DNA from: Shewanella japonica
GTDB lineage: Bacteria > Pseudomonadota > Gammaproteobacteria > Enterobacterales > Shewanellaceae
Assembly (NCBI RefSeq): GCF_002075795.1
Contig: NZ_CP020472.1
Span: 2,897,001-2,961,000 of the forward strand
Length of the DNA: 64,000 nt
Direction: 5' to 3'
Below, piece after piece: positions 56,047-64,000 of this stretch. How positions within the stretch are numbered: the stretch's first letter is position 1; every line of letters starts with the position of its first letter. The notes under the pieces are model-generated. The model was not told the DNA's origin and ran no database searches. It worked only from the letters and a program-made list of their open reading frames with translations. Both the position numbers and the translations under genes were made by a program.

Positions 56047-57846
56047 TTAATTACCAAATTGCATTTTGTACAAGTTAGCGTAAACGCCTTCTTGCTCAAC
56101 TAGCTCAGCATGCGCACCGCGCTCGACAACTTTACCTTGGTCGATAACAAGAATTTCATCTGCAGATTCAATCGTTGAAAGTCGATGTGCAATAACAATG
56201 GATGTACGGTTGTGACGTAAGTTATCTAACCCATGTTGAATGGCTTTTTCAGATTCAGTATCTAAAGCCGAGGTTGCTTCATCTAAAATAAGTACAGGCG
56301 CATCACGTAACATAGCACGAGCAATGGCAATCCTTTGACGCTGTCCACCCGATAGCAAAACGCCATTCTCACCGACTTCGGTGTCTAAGCCTTCTGGTAG
56401 GGTTTCGATAAACTCCATTGCATAAGCAAGTTCAGCGGCTTTAACAATTTGCTCTCGAGTCACTTCACCTGGGTAGGCATAAGCAATGTTATTCGCGATA
56501 GTATCGTTAAATAAGGTCACCTGTTGTGATACTAAGGCGACTTGATTACGCAAAGACTTCAATTTGTAATCATAAATACTGACATCATCTAAGGTAATAT
56601 CACCTTCAGATACACCAGTGTAAAAACGCGTCATTAAGCTGGCAATGGTCGACTTACCTGATCCACTTCGGCCAACCAAAGCAATGGTTTTGCCTTGTTT
56701 TACTTCAAAGTCAATATTGGTTAACGCTGGCTTTTCAGTGTCTGGATAACTGAATGTCACGTTATTGAATTTCAAGTTACCTTTAACTCGCGCCACTTCA
56801 TATTCACCCGTATCAGATTCAGGGGCGGTATCAAGTAGCTCAAACACGGTTGTACACGCTGCAATACCACGCTGAAATTCAGCATTCACTCGTGTTAAAT
56901 TTTTAATTGGCTGCAGCATCGCCATCATAGCGCCTAAAATAGCGGCAAAAGTACCAGCGGTCAGTTCTTCTTTTAATCCAGGAAATGTTGCGGCATACAA
57001 TACAAACGCAAGAGCAAATGAGCCGATAATCATAATCACTGGCTGACTGATTGCTTGGGCGACAGCTAACTTCATATTTTGATGACGGTTAGAATCATTC
57101 ACCTTGAAAAAACGATTAACTTCCGTTTTTTGACCACCAAACGCCAATACATTTTTGTGGCCTTTGATCATTTGTTCTGTCGTCGCTGTGACCCCACCCA
57201 TAGCTGATTGGATTTGCTTAGAAACCTTGCGAAAGCGTTTACTAACAAGGCTTATAACTATCCCCATTAATGGGCCAATCACTAATATGCACAGGGATAA
57301 TTTCCAAGAATAAAAGAACATGATAGCTAACATTGCAATGACTGTAATCGAGTCACGTACTATAGAAATAAGTGCACTGCCGGATGCTCGGGCGATTTGT
57401 TCAGTATCGAATGTAACTCGAGAAATTAAATTACCACTGTTTTCTCGGTCAATATAACTGACAGGTAAGCGTAAATAATGTTCAAACACTTGCTGACGCA
57501 TATCCATGATTAACTTAGCACTCATGTAGGATACACAATAGGTCGATACGAAATTCGCAATCCCCCGAAGTGTAAACATACCAATGACCACAAGTGGCGC
57601 CATTAACATAATGTCTTTGTTGGCATTAAATCCGCCGTGGGTCGGAACTTCTACGCCACCAACGACATTAGGCGTTTGACTAAAGCCTTCATCGATAAAA
57701 GGTTTAATGAACGCAATAAAAGCGGCGTCGACTAAGCCGTAAGTTAACAGACCTAAGATTGCTAACAAAAACATTCCTTTCATCGGAATGAGATAAGTAA
57801 GAAGGCGTTTAAATACGCTCGACATTTCGTTATTAGTTGTTGTCAT
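56047..57846 (-). CDS. msbA: Lipid A export ABC transporter MsbA
   Basis: 599 residues: six membrane helices in the first 330 residues followed by the ATPase with Walker A VGRSGSGKST, signature LLSGGQRQRIAIARAM and Walker B LILDEATSALD. MsbA flips core-lipid A across the inner membrane. The order comEC-msbA-lpxK is the usual one in gammaproteobacteria. It begins 39 bases after comEC. Confidence 0.97.
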   Translation of the reverse strand: MTTTNNEMSSVFKRLLTYLIPMKGMFLLAILGLLTYGLVDAAFIAFIKPFIDEGFSQTPNVVGGVEVPTHGGFNANKDIMLMAPLVVIGMFTLRGIANFVSTYCVSYMSAKLIMDMRQQVFEHYLRLPVSYIDRENSGNLISRVTFDTEQIARASGSALISIVRDSITVIAMLAIMFFYSWKLSLCILVIGPLMGIVISLVSKRFRKVSKQIQSAMGGVTATTEQMIKGHKNVLAFGGQKTEVNRFFKVNDSNRHQNMKLAVAQAISQPVIMIIGSFALAFVLYAATFPGLKEELTAGTFAAILGAMMAMLQPIKNLTRVNAEFQRGIAACTTVFELLDTAPESDTGEYEVARVKGNLKFNNVTFSYPDTEKPALTNIDFEVKQGKTIALVGRSGSGKSTIASLMTRFYTGVSEGDITLDDVSIYDYKLKSLRNQVALVSQQVTLFNDTIANNIAYAYPGEVTREQIVKAAELAYAMEFIETLPEGLDTEVGENGVLLSGGQRQRIAIARAMLRDAPVLILDEATSALDTESEKAIQHGLDNLRHNRTSIVIAHRLSTIESADEILVIDQGKVVERGAHAELVEQEGVYANLYKMQFGN

Positions 57847-57885
57847 TGATTACGTTAACACTTGAATAGCAAACAAAGGGTTATT

Positions 57886-60408
57886 CTACTCTGCTTTAAC
57901 TTTCTCACCAAATCTAAACAGGCTGTTATACCAAAATGGTGCAATATCTGAACGATATTCACGAATAGCATAGTTTGATGGTTCAAAATCTATACTAATC
58001 TGACCCGAGTCACCGCTAACAAGTGTTTTAGCTCCTTTAAGTTTGTAACGATTTTGAATATCTTCTTTAGGAAATCCATATTGATTCGCGTAGCCTGCGG
58101 TAAAAATAACATGCTTTGGTGACACCGCATCGATAAAGTCTAGTGTAGACGATGTTCGACTCCCATGATGCGGTGCAAGTAACACATCAACGGGGGCTAA
58201 AACTTCTCGCTTAAGGAATTCATACTCAGTTTCTTTTTCAATATCCCCAGCCAAAAATAACCGCCGTTGAGTATCAATAATATAAGCAACACAGGAGCGG
58301 TTATTATCATTACTTTCAAGTGTATTAATATGCATCTCAATGGTTAAGTTAAGCCACTTTATTTGGTTATTTTCGCAAAGCAAATGTGCTGGCGCTTCAT
58401 TAGCCAACTCAGAGCTTACATTAATACTTTTATCGATAACGGCTTGCTCTGCTATGACAATCACCTCTGGGTAATGTTTGGTTATGACATTTAACCCTCC
58501 AGCGTGGTCATTATCATTATGGCTCACAATAACGTAATCTAATTGAGTAACCCCTTTTGCTTGTAACATAGGGACAATAGCTCGCTCTGCATAAGAAAAA
58601 CTCTCCCCATACGCGGCGCCTGTATCATAAAGTACACCACGATTTCCCTGCTGCAATAGTACTGACATGCCTTGAGCTACATCAATAACATGCGCTTGCC
58701 AATGAATCGGCTTTAGCGTTGCATCTGTAATGATTGGCTCATTAACGGCGTGCTGAAATTGATCAATGTGATGTAAAGTCCAATGCTGCACTGTCAACAT
58801 GACAAAGGGAATACACAATAAACTTGATACGACTCGCCATGTTTTATGCACTGACCATTTTATTAAAAATAGTCCCAATATGAAGAAAGCCACACTCAAG
58901 ATGAGATTATCAGGCAACCTCATTAAAGCGAGTGGCCAGGCGTCACTAAAGCCGATTAACCACTGAAAAGGGCTAAGTGACAAATCAGCTAATTGCATTA
59001 CAGTTTCGCCAAGTATGTACGACCAGTTTTGCGGTATGGGCATTATCATCAACAGTAAATTGAGCACCAAAGCGATAATGCTTAATGGAATAACCACAAA
59101 GCTAAACCAAGGCACCATAAGGAAATTAACCCAAATACTGTGAAATGAGAAAGTGCCAAACAATACCGCTTGCACCAAACCTAAAGCTAATGCCAACCGC
59201 CATTGCACTGCCCAAAATACAACAATAAAAGCCTTACATTGACTGATTAAACGTCTAAACCTAGTTTGATGTTCTTGAACAAAACGCTGATAAAGGCTTG
59301 GTTGTTCCCTATTAGAGTCAACACTATCTATACAATCAGTGCTATCACTTTCTTGTGAAAGCGCGGTTTGTTGTTGAAGCGAGGTATAGTCGATGGTTAA
59401 TAAAATAATGGCAAGCGCACTAAAAGACAGCCAGAAACCAGCGCTTAAACTCGCAAAAGGATCAATTAATAAAACAGCAAATAACGCCCAAATGAGTCGC
59501 TGCCATGTTGAAGCATATTGATTGACCATGGTGAGGACCACAAGTGCAAGCAACATCACCAAGGCACGTTGTGTTGAAATTGCAAAACCAGCTAAATAGC
59601 CATAACCCAAAGCAAACACAGTTGCTGTGAGCATAGATAAAAGCAGATTCCTGCGACTAGAATGCGGCCAACATGTAAACAGCATCCCACGTGATAATAA
59701 TAGAAAAAGTCCAAAAACAACCGATAAATGCAAGCCGGAAATAGCCACTAAATGCCCAGTTCCAGTTTGACGTAACTGTTGCCATTGCTGCTTGGATAAT
59801 AATGATTTGTCGCCAAATAGTAACGCCTGCATAACAGCGCTATTGTCTAAGCTCCTTAATACAGGTGTTAGGTTATCTATGATTGTTTGCCTAAAAGGCG
59901 CAAAATAGGCGACTAACTCCCCTTGCTTCACCGTGCCTTTTGCGACGATATGACGGCTTAATAGGTACTTTTGTTGATTAAAACCACCTTGATTAAGCGG
60001 GCTGGTAATCGGTTTAAGTCTGGCATTTAACAGCCAAGTTTGACCGACTTTTAATTCAGGCGGTTGCTGCCAAATGAGTCTATAGTAGTGGTCATAAAAG
60101 CGACTTTGTTCAGAAAGCAGCCGAATATCGAAACTTATCCAGTCGCTGTTTACGCTAACTAGTGATACTATCTCTGCCTTAAATTGTTTTTTGACAGGGA
60201 TATTTGATTCTTGTGAAGAAAATAGTGAATTAAAACAAATAGAAACTAGCAACACTCCAAAAAGTGTTCCACTGATGAACGACCACTTTTTAAAAGTTAC
60301 TAACACTATTATCAAAGTGATAGACGCCATCCATATAGGAAGTAGGCTTGGCAGCAAATTGCTAAAAAGCATACTGGCGCAAAAACCATAAATGAATCGA
60401 TTTATCAT
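57886..60408 (-). CDS. comEC: DNA internalisation competence protein ComEC/Rec2
   Basis: 840 residues. The N-terminal DUF4131 part, a competence membrane domain with many helices (TGHLVAISGLHLSVVFG near 220) and a C-terminal MBL-fold domain with VSHNDNDHAGG and APHHGSRTSS are visible. ComEC carries single-stranded DNA across the inner membrane during natural transformation. The start is only 28 bases from the divergent DUF2062 gene. Confidence 0.95.
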   Translation of the reverse strand: MINRFIYGFCASMLFSNLLPSLLPIWMASITLIIVLVTFKKWSFISGTLFGVLLVSICFNSLFSSQESNIPVKKQFKAEIVSLVSVNSDWISFDIRLLSEQSRFYDHYYRLIWQQPPELKVGQTWLLNARLKPITSPLNQGGFNQQKYLLSRHIVAKGTVKQGELVAYFAPFRQTIIDNLTPVLRSLDNSAVMQALLFGDKSLLSKQQWQQLRQTGTGHLVAISGLHLSVVFGLFLLLSRGMLFTCWPHSSRRNLLLSMLTATVFALGYGYLAGFAISTQRALVMLLALVVLTMVNQYASTWQRLIWALFAVLLIDPFASLSAGFWLSFSALAIILLTIDYTSLQQQTALSQESDSTDCIDSVDSNREQPSLYQRFVQEHQTRFRRLISQCKAFIVVFWAVQWRLALALGLVQAVLFGTFSFHSIWVNFLMVPWFSFVVIPLSIIALVLNLLLMIMPIPQNWSYILGETVMQLADLSLSPFQWLIGFSDAWPLALMRLPDNLILSVAFFILGLFLIKWSVHKTWRVVSSLLCIPFVMLTVQHWTLHHIDQFQHAVNEPIITDATLKPIHWQAHVIDVAQGMSVLLQQGNRGVLYDTGAAYGESFSYAERAIVPMLQAKGVTQLDYVIVSHNDNDHAGGLNVITKHYPEVIVIAEQAVIDKSINVSSELANEAPAHLLCENNQIKWLNLTIEMHINTLESNDNNRSCVAYIIDTQRRLFLAGDIEKETEYEFLKREVLAPVDVLLAPHHGSRTSSTLDFIDAVSPKHVIFTAGYANQYGFPKEDIQNRYKLKGAKTLVSGDSGQISIDFEPSNYAIREYRSDIAPFWYNSLFRFGEKVKAE

Positions 60409-60436
60409 TGATTAATTAAAGACAGTAATCGCGTAT

Positions 60437-60940
60437 ATGCCAAAAAAATTATTACAAAAATTTATGCCGAAGCCTGAAACAATACGTAATCATAAGTATT
60501 TACGTATATTTGGCAGCTTATTAAATGATCCCAATTTATGGACGTTGAATCGAAAATCAGCGCCAGGATCATTTGCTATTGGCCTTTTTGTTGCTTGGCT
60601 GCCTTTACCTTTTCAAATGGTTATTGCTGCAGGTATGGCCATTTATTTCAAAGTTAATATTCCCCTCGCCGTTGCGCTAGTTTGGTTAACTAATCCGATT
60701 ACCATGCCGTTTATGTTTTATGCTGCCTACCTATTAGGTGCAAATATCCTCGGGATGGATACGACTGACTTCGCATTTGAAGCCAGTTGGCAATGGGTTG
60801 AAAGTTCAATCGGTACAATCGGTCCACCATTTTTGTTAGGTTGTGTTATTTTGGGGGCAATTTTTGCGTTAATCAGCTTCTTTGTGATTAAAAGTCTATG
60901 GAAATATTCGATACTATTTAAGTGGAAAAAAAGAAGCTAA
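60437..60940 (+). CDS. DUF2062 membrane protein
   Basis: 167 residues with two or three membrane segments. The family core is visible: SFAIGLFVAWLPLPFQM and VALVWLTNPITMPFMFYAAY. Function is unknown. It is divergent from comEC with a very short gap, so each promoter must lie within or near the other gene's 5' end. A terminator follows. Confidence 0.88.
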   Translation: MPKKLLQKFMPKPETIRNHKYLRIFGSLLNDPNLWTLNRKSAPGSFAIGLFVAWLPLPFQMVIAAGMAIYFKVNIPLAVALVWLTNPITMPFMFYAAYLLGANILGMDTTDFAFEASWQWVESSIGTIGPPFLLGCVILGAIFALISFFVIKSLWKYSILFKWKKRS

Positions 60941-60961
60941 CCTAAACCGTGATATTGAATG

Positions 60962-60988
60962 AAAAGCCAGCATTTAAGCTGGCTTTTT
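60962..60988 (+). terminator. Intrinsic terminator after the DUF2062 gene
   Basis: AAAGCCAGC pairs with GCTGGCTTT around ATTTAA, followed by T residues. Confidence 0.88.
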
Positions 60989-61055
60989 ACTTTCTAAAAT
61001 CGACTTTAAGCAAGTGTGATTGAAACGAGAATACATGAGAGTTAGCTGCACATAT

Positions 61056-61295
61056 TTATTCAGATGCTGATAATTTTCGATAAATCAGTACCACTAAGTG
61101 CAAACTTAACAGTCCAGAAAATGCAATGCAGAAAAACAGTAACGCAATCGATTCAACCAACGTCGGGTTATCAGCATAATTCCACCACCACAACGGCCAA
61201 CAGATAAGACTCAATACAGTAAGTTGCATCATACACGCTCGGCAACGACCTATCTTTTGCTTAAAAATGGACTCTTCACAGTCATTGCAAGACAT
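61056..61295 (-). CDS. DUF3624-like small membrane protein
   Basis: 79 residues from MSCNDCEESIFKQKIGRC; the ATG is preferred over two upstream GTG codons because GGGGAG is well placed. Two C-x-x-C pairs (CNDC, CRAC) precede two hydrophobic segments (LTVLSLICWPLWWW and ALLFFCIAFSGLLSLHLVV). It resembles DUF3624 proteins of Vibrio and Shewanella from memory. Function unknown. It follows the GNAT gene after about 20 bases. Confidence 0.8.
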   Translation of the reverse strand: MSCNDCEESIFKQKIGRCRACMMQLTVLSLICWPLWWWNYADNPTLVESIALLFFCIAFSGLLSLHLVVLIYRKLSASE

Positions 61296-61316
61296 CACCA
61301 CTCCCCTTTATATACT

Positions 61317-61889
61317 TCAAGCAGACTCATAGGAAAGGTGCTCTTTATTTAATAGTGCAAAAGCGCATTCATCCCCCCATTTTCCTTTAAAAAATATGTT
61401 TTGTATAAAATGCCCTTCTTTTCTAAAGCCGAGCCGCATCAATAGTGTCATTGAAGCACTATTTTCAGCATCAGTTGTTGCGGTAATTCTATGTTTTTTC
61501 AATACAGAAAATAAATAATCAATCACTGATTTCATCGCTTCAGTTGCGTAACCTTTTTTTTGTGCCGTTCTTGCTAAGGTAAAACCGACTTCAACCTGCT
61601 GCTCATCAACAAAATGTAGTGCGATATCACCAATTAACTGTTGCGAGTCTTTTTCAATTAAGGCCAATTGAAACCAAAGGCCTGCAACACCGAACATTTG
61701 GTAATCCATATTAGAATAAAACCGCAGGGCATCTTCTTCAGTGTAATCATTCCAGCTTTGGTATTGAGCAATGATGGGATCCGCTCGATAAGCTGCAAAA
61801 TTAGCTAAATCATCAGATTGAAAAGCCCGTATTGTTAATCGTTGTGTATTCAATTGCGGTACTTGAACGGGCTTATTGGTTGTCTTCAT
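61317..61889 (-). CDS. GNAT acetyltransferase, RimJ/RimL-like
   Basis: 190 residues. LNTQRLTIRAFQSDDL near the start, VGFTLARTAQKKGYATEAM (acetyl-CoA motif) and MRLGFRKEGHFIQNIFFKGKW (split motif) mark the RimJ/RimL type. Members acetylate protein N-termini or small molecules; substrate not determinable. It lies between the LysR gene and the DUF3624-like gene on the same strand. Confidence 0.88.
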   Translation of the reverse strand: MKTTNKPVQVPQLNTQRLTIRAFQSDDLANFAAYRADPIIAQYQSWNDYTEEDALRFYSNMDYQMFGVAGLWFQLALIEKDSQQLIGDIALHFVDEQQVEVGFTLARTAQKKGYATEAMKSVIDYLFSVLKKHRITATTDAENSASMTLLMRLGFRKEGHFIQNIFFKGKWGDECAFALLNKEHLSYESA

Positions 61890-61924
61890 TCCTAATACCT
61901 TACCTTTTGTGAATGATTAATAGG

Positions 61925-62827
61925 TTAAGCATGTTTAATTCTCGCCACTAAAAAATCCACTGCTGCTTTGACTTTTGGCACATGGTAGCGGTGTTTTTGA
62001 TAAATCAAATATACGCCAAAATCTTCACTTTGAGTGGCTGACAAAGGTGGCTCAAAGTGTAACTCAGTTAATTCACTACTGGCTAAAAACGGCGATAAAA
62101 CCCAGCGTGGCATCATCAAAATACCTTGATGTTGTTTTGCCTTTGCAATTAGCCACTCCCCCACATTGCTAATCGCTGCAGCTGGTGCTGATACGTCTTG
62201 CCACTGACCATTTATTTTACTCAGCCAAGGTACACGACCATTTGGTGAGCGATAATATAACCCTTTATGATCTTGCAGCTCTGATGGATGTGTTGGCGTT
62301 CCCATTGTGTCGAGGTATTGCTGAGTTGCAGCAGGGATAAATTGATTGTCCATTAATCTAATCGCCATAACGCGATCATTTGGGGCATAACCACCTCTAA
62401 TAGCGATGTCTACATCATCACGACCAACCGAGGACAATTCATCACTAAGCTCAATATCTAAAATAACTTTTGGGTATAAGCGAGAAAACTCATCTAAAAG
62501 CGGAATAAGCACTTCTCTGCCGATACCAACCATGGCGCTTATTCTCAGCTTTCCCATTGGCTCTGTTTGATACGTTCTTACTGCTTCATTGCTTTGTTCA
62601 AGCTGCAGCAAAAGTTGTGATACTTGTTGATAGTACTCTGCGCCAATCTCAGTCAATGATACGGCTCTAGTTGACCGTTTCAATAACGTCGCACCTAAGC
62701 TTGCCTCAAGATCTGCCACTCGCCTTGATAATGAAGAAGCAGGTACCGAAAAGCTTTTGGCTGCGTGAGTAAAACTGCCAGTTTCTACCACTTTGATAAA
62801 ATATTTAAGCGCTCTTAATTGATCCAT
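61925..62827 (-). CDS. LysR-family transcriptional regulator
   Basis: 300 residues. The winged-helix N-terminus (about 1-60) reads LRALKYFIKVVETGSFTHAA and SSLSRRVADLEASLGATLL; the substrate-binding domain has LRISAMVGIGREVL. It is of the DsbM/AaeR-like group. It diverges from the oxidoreductase gene 135 bases away and is the likely regulator of it. A palindrome lies in its leader. Confidence 0.92.
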   Translation of the reverse strand: MDQLRALKYFIKVVETGSFTHAAKSFSVPASSLSRRVADLEASLGATLLKRSTRAVSLTEIGAEYYQQVSQLLLQLEQSNEAVRTYQTEPMGKLRISAMVGIGREVLIPLLDEFSRLYPKVILDIELSDELSSVGRDDVDIAIRGGYAPNDRVMAIRLMDNQFIPAATQQYLDTMGTPTHPSELQDHKGLYYRSPNGRVPWLSKINGQWQDVSAPAAAISNVGEWLIAKAKQHQGILMMPRWVLSPFLASSELTELHFEPPLSATQSEDFGVYLIYQKHRYHVPKVKAAVDFLVARIKHA

Positions 62828-62837
62828 ACCCCACCCA

Positions 62838-62858
62838 TTATTGCCATAAAAGCAATAA
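62838..62858. promoter_or_regulatory. Candidate LysR operator
   Basis: TTATTGC-N7-GCAATAA is a perfect palindrome with the T-N11-A layout of LysR sites, 11 bases before the lysR start codon and in the gap to the divergent gene. Confidence 0.5.
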
Positions 62859-62962
62859 AGAAAGACAATTAGCCCACTATATCTTATTAATAATCAAAGT
62901 AATAATACTGTTTATCTTATTCACACCGATACCTAATTATCGATCTCATTGAAGGAAGCAAA

Positions 62963-63961
62963 ATGAGTACATTTACTGCAATTAACTTAGTCAAACGCCC
63001 ACAAGGCGGACCAATTACTCAAGATATTTTTGAAATCGTATCCTTACCAACGCCAAAGGTTAACCCGGGTGAAATTCTCGTAAAACAAAACTATATGTCA
63101 CTGGATCCCGCTATGTTTGGTTGGATGCAACCAGATACTGACAGCTATATCCCCCCAGTTAACTTAGGCGAGGTCATGCGCAGTAGTGGCGTTGGCGAAG
63201 TCGTTGAAAGTCATCATCCTGATTTTAAAGTAGGCGATCGAGTGATGGGTATGATGGGTTGGCAAGAGTATTTCCACAGTAACGGAAAAGGCTTAAATAA
63301 AGTAGATGCACCTTTACCTGATGAAACTATTCTATCCGTGTTCGCGCTTCCAGGGCTTACTGCAACACAGGGGTTGTTCAATGTTGGCAAACCTAAAGCG
63401 GGTGAAACAATAATAGTAACAGGCGCTGCGGGCTCTGTCGGTTCTATTGTTGGCCAACTTGCTAAAGCAGATGGACTTCACGTCATTGGTGTTGTTGGTA
63501 GTGATGAAAAAGCCAATTGGATTGTTGATGAGCTGGGATTTGATTCAGCCATAAACTACAAAACAGCTGATTTAGCTGCAGAATTAGACAAGTTAGCTCC
63601 ACAAGGTATCGACTTATTTTTTGAAAATACTGCAGGTCCAATTCAAAGCCTGATAGTAGACAGAATGAACCCTCACGGACGCGTAATGGTTTGTGGTCTG
63701 ATTGCTGATTACAGTAAACAGACACCTGCGCCAGGACCAAGCTGGATGAATATTCTAAAAAGACGTATTACAGTGCAAGGTTTTACCATGCCAGATCATT
63801 ATTCTGAAGTACCAAGCTTACTGGAAAAGCTCACTCCCTATGTGCTGCAAGGTAAAATCAAACACAGATCGCATATTCTGGATGGATTAACGTCATCTAT
63901 TGAGGGGTTAAACTTATTCTTTAGCGGAGAAAATAAAGGGAAATTGATGGTAAAACTCTAG
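62963..63961 (+). CDS. Zinc-less medium-chain dehydrogenase/reductase (NADP-dependent, CurA/PTGR-like)
   Basis: 332 residues. The family sequence GEILVKQNYMSLDPAM lies near 36-51, and the cofactor motif VTGAAGSVGSIVGQLAK near 151-167. FFENTAGP and GRVMVCGLIADY follow. Zn ligands are absent. Such enzymes reduce alpha,beta-unsaturated carbonyls or curcumin with NADPH. It is complete, ends 39 bases before the window edge, and is preceded by GAAGGAAG. Confidence 0.93.
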   Translation: MSTFTAINLVKRPQGGPITQDIFEIVSLPTPKVNPGEILVKQNYMSLDPAMFGWMQPDTDSYIPPVNLGEVMRSSGVGEVVESHHPDFKVGDRVMGMMGWQEYFHSNGKGLNKVDAPLPDETILSVFALPGLTATQGLFNVGKPKAGETIIVTGAAGSVGSIVGQLAKADGLHVIGVVGSDEKANWIVDELGFDSAINYKTADLAAELDKLAPQGIDLFFENTAGPIQSLIVDRMNPHGRVMVCGLIADYSKQTPAPGPSWMNILKRRITVQGFTMPDHYSEVPSLLEKLTPYVLQGKIKHRSHILDGLTSSIEGLNLFFSGENKGKLMVKL

Positions 63962-64000
63962 TTTTACATTAGCTTTCCAAGATAACGATCGCGTCTAACT

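Noticed and set aside
1..64000. CRISPR arrays, tRNA/rRNA genes, transposases or integrases
   Set aside because: None seen: no regularly spaced repeats, no tRNA-like cloverleaf noted, no recombinase motifs in the translated frames.

Overview
The window looks like chromosomal DNA of a marine gammaproteobacterium, most likely Shewanella or a close relative. This rests on the sdhCDAB and gltA arrangement, the msbA-lpxK-Trm112 block, a DUF3624-type small protein and the moderately AT-rich base composition with very AT-rich gaps. No rRNA, tRNA, CRISPR array, integrase or insertion sequence was recognised.

Layout. 1-4.8 kb: TCA-cycle genes, with sdhC-sdhD-sdhA-sdhB reading left (sdhB runs off the edge) and gltA reading right with its own terminator. 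4.8-5.6 kb: a gene-free stretch. 5.6-42.5 kb: one complete type VI secretion system (T6SS) cluster, all on the minus strand. In transcription order it is ppkA, fha, tssJ, tssK, tssL, tssM, tagF, pppA, tssA, tssB, tssC, a second tssC interrupted by a stop, tagJ, tssE, tssF, tssG, clpV/tssH, hcp, vgrG. A cargo module follows: an unknown small protein, PAAR, a TIGR02270-like protein, a thiolase-like protein, a possible 35-residue ORF, an Rhs toxin, an Imm49-like immunity protein, a DUF6795-like small protein and a class 3 lipase. All 13 core Tss proteins are present, and the kinase/phosphatase/FHA/TagF set implies control by threonine phosphorylation. An OmpA-type lipoprotein gene diverges from the right end.

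43.7-45.2 kb: an Asp/Glu racemase family gene and a GNAT acetyltransferase. 45.4-52.9 kb: an RND efflux operon (lipoprotein adaptor plus two different inner-membrane permeases). 53-64 kb: a secreted metallo-beta-lactamase-fold hydrolase, a small kinase-fold protein, a lipid A export/biosynthesis operon (comEC, msbA, lpxK, Trm112-like), DUF2062 and DUF3624 proteins, a second GNAT gene, and a LysR regulator divergent from a zinc-less medium-chain oxidoreductase.

How the parts work together. Hcp, VgrG and PAAR form the tube and spike, TssBC the sheath, TssAEFGK the baseplate, TssJLM the membrane complex, and ClpV recycles the sheath. The Rhs protein carries RHS repeats and a C-terminal domain with a PD-(D/E)XK-like nuclease signature, but no PAAR domain or membrane helix of its own. 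It is therefore probably loaded on the separate PAAR/VgrG with the help of the TIGR02270-like and thiolase-like proteins. The lipase is probably a second effector.

Most notable points: the second tssC reads through in one frame across a single TGA and aligns without gaps there to the intact tssC; the thiolase-fold protein in the effector module seems to lack a catalytic cysteine; several strong hairpins lie between T6SS genes and may set relative expression.
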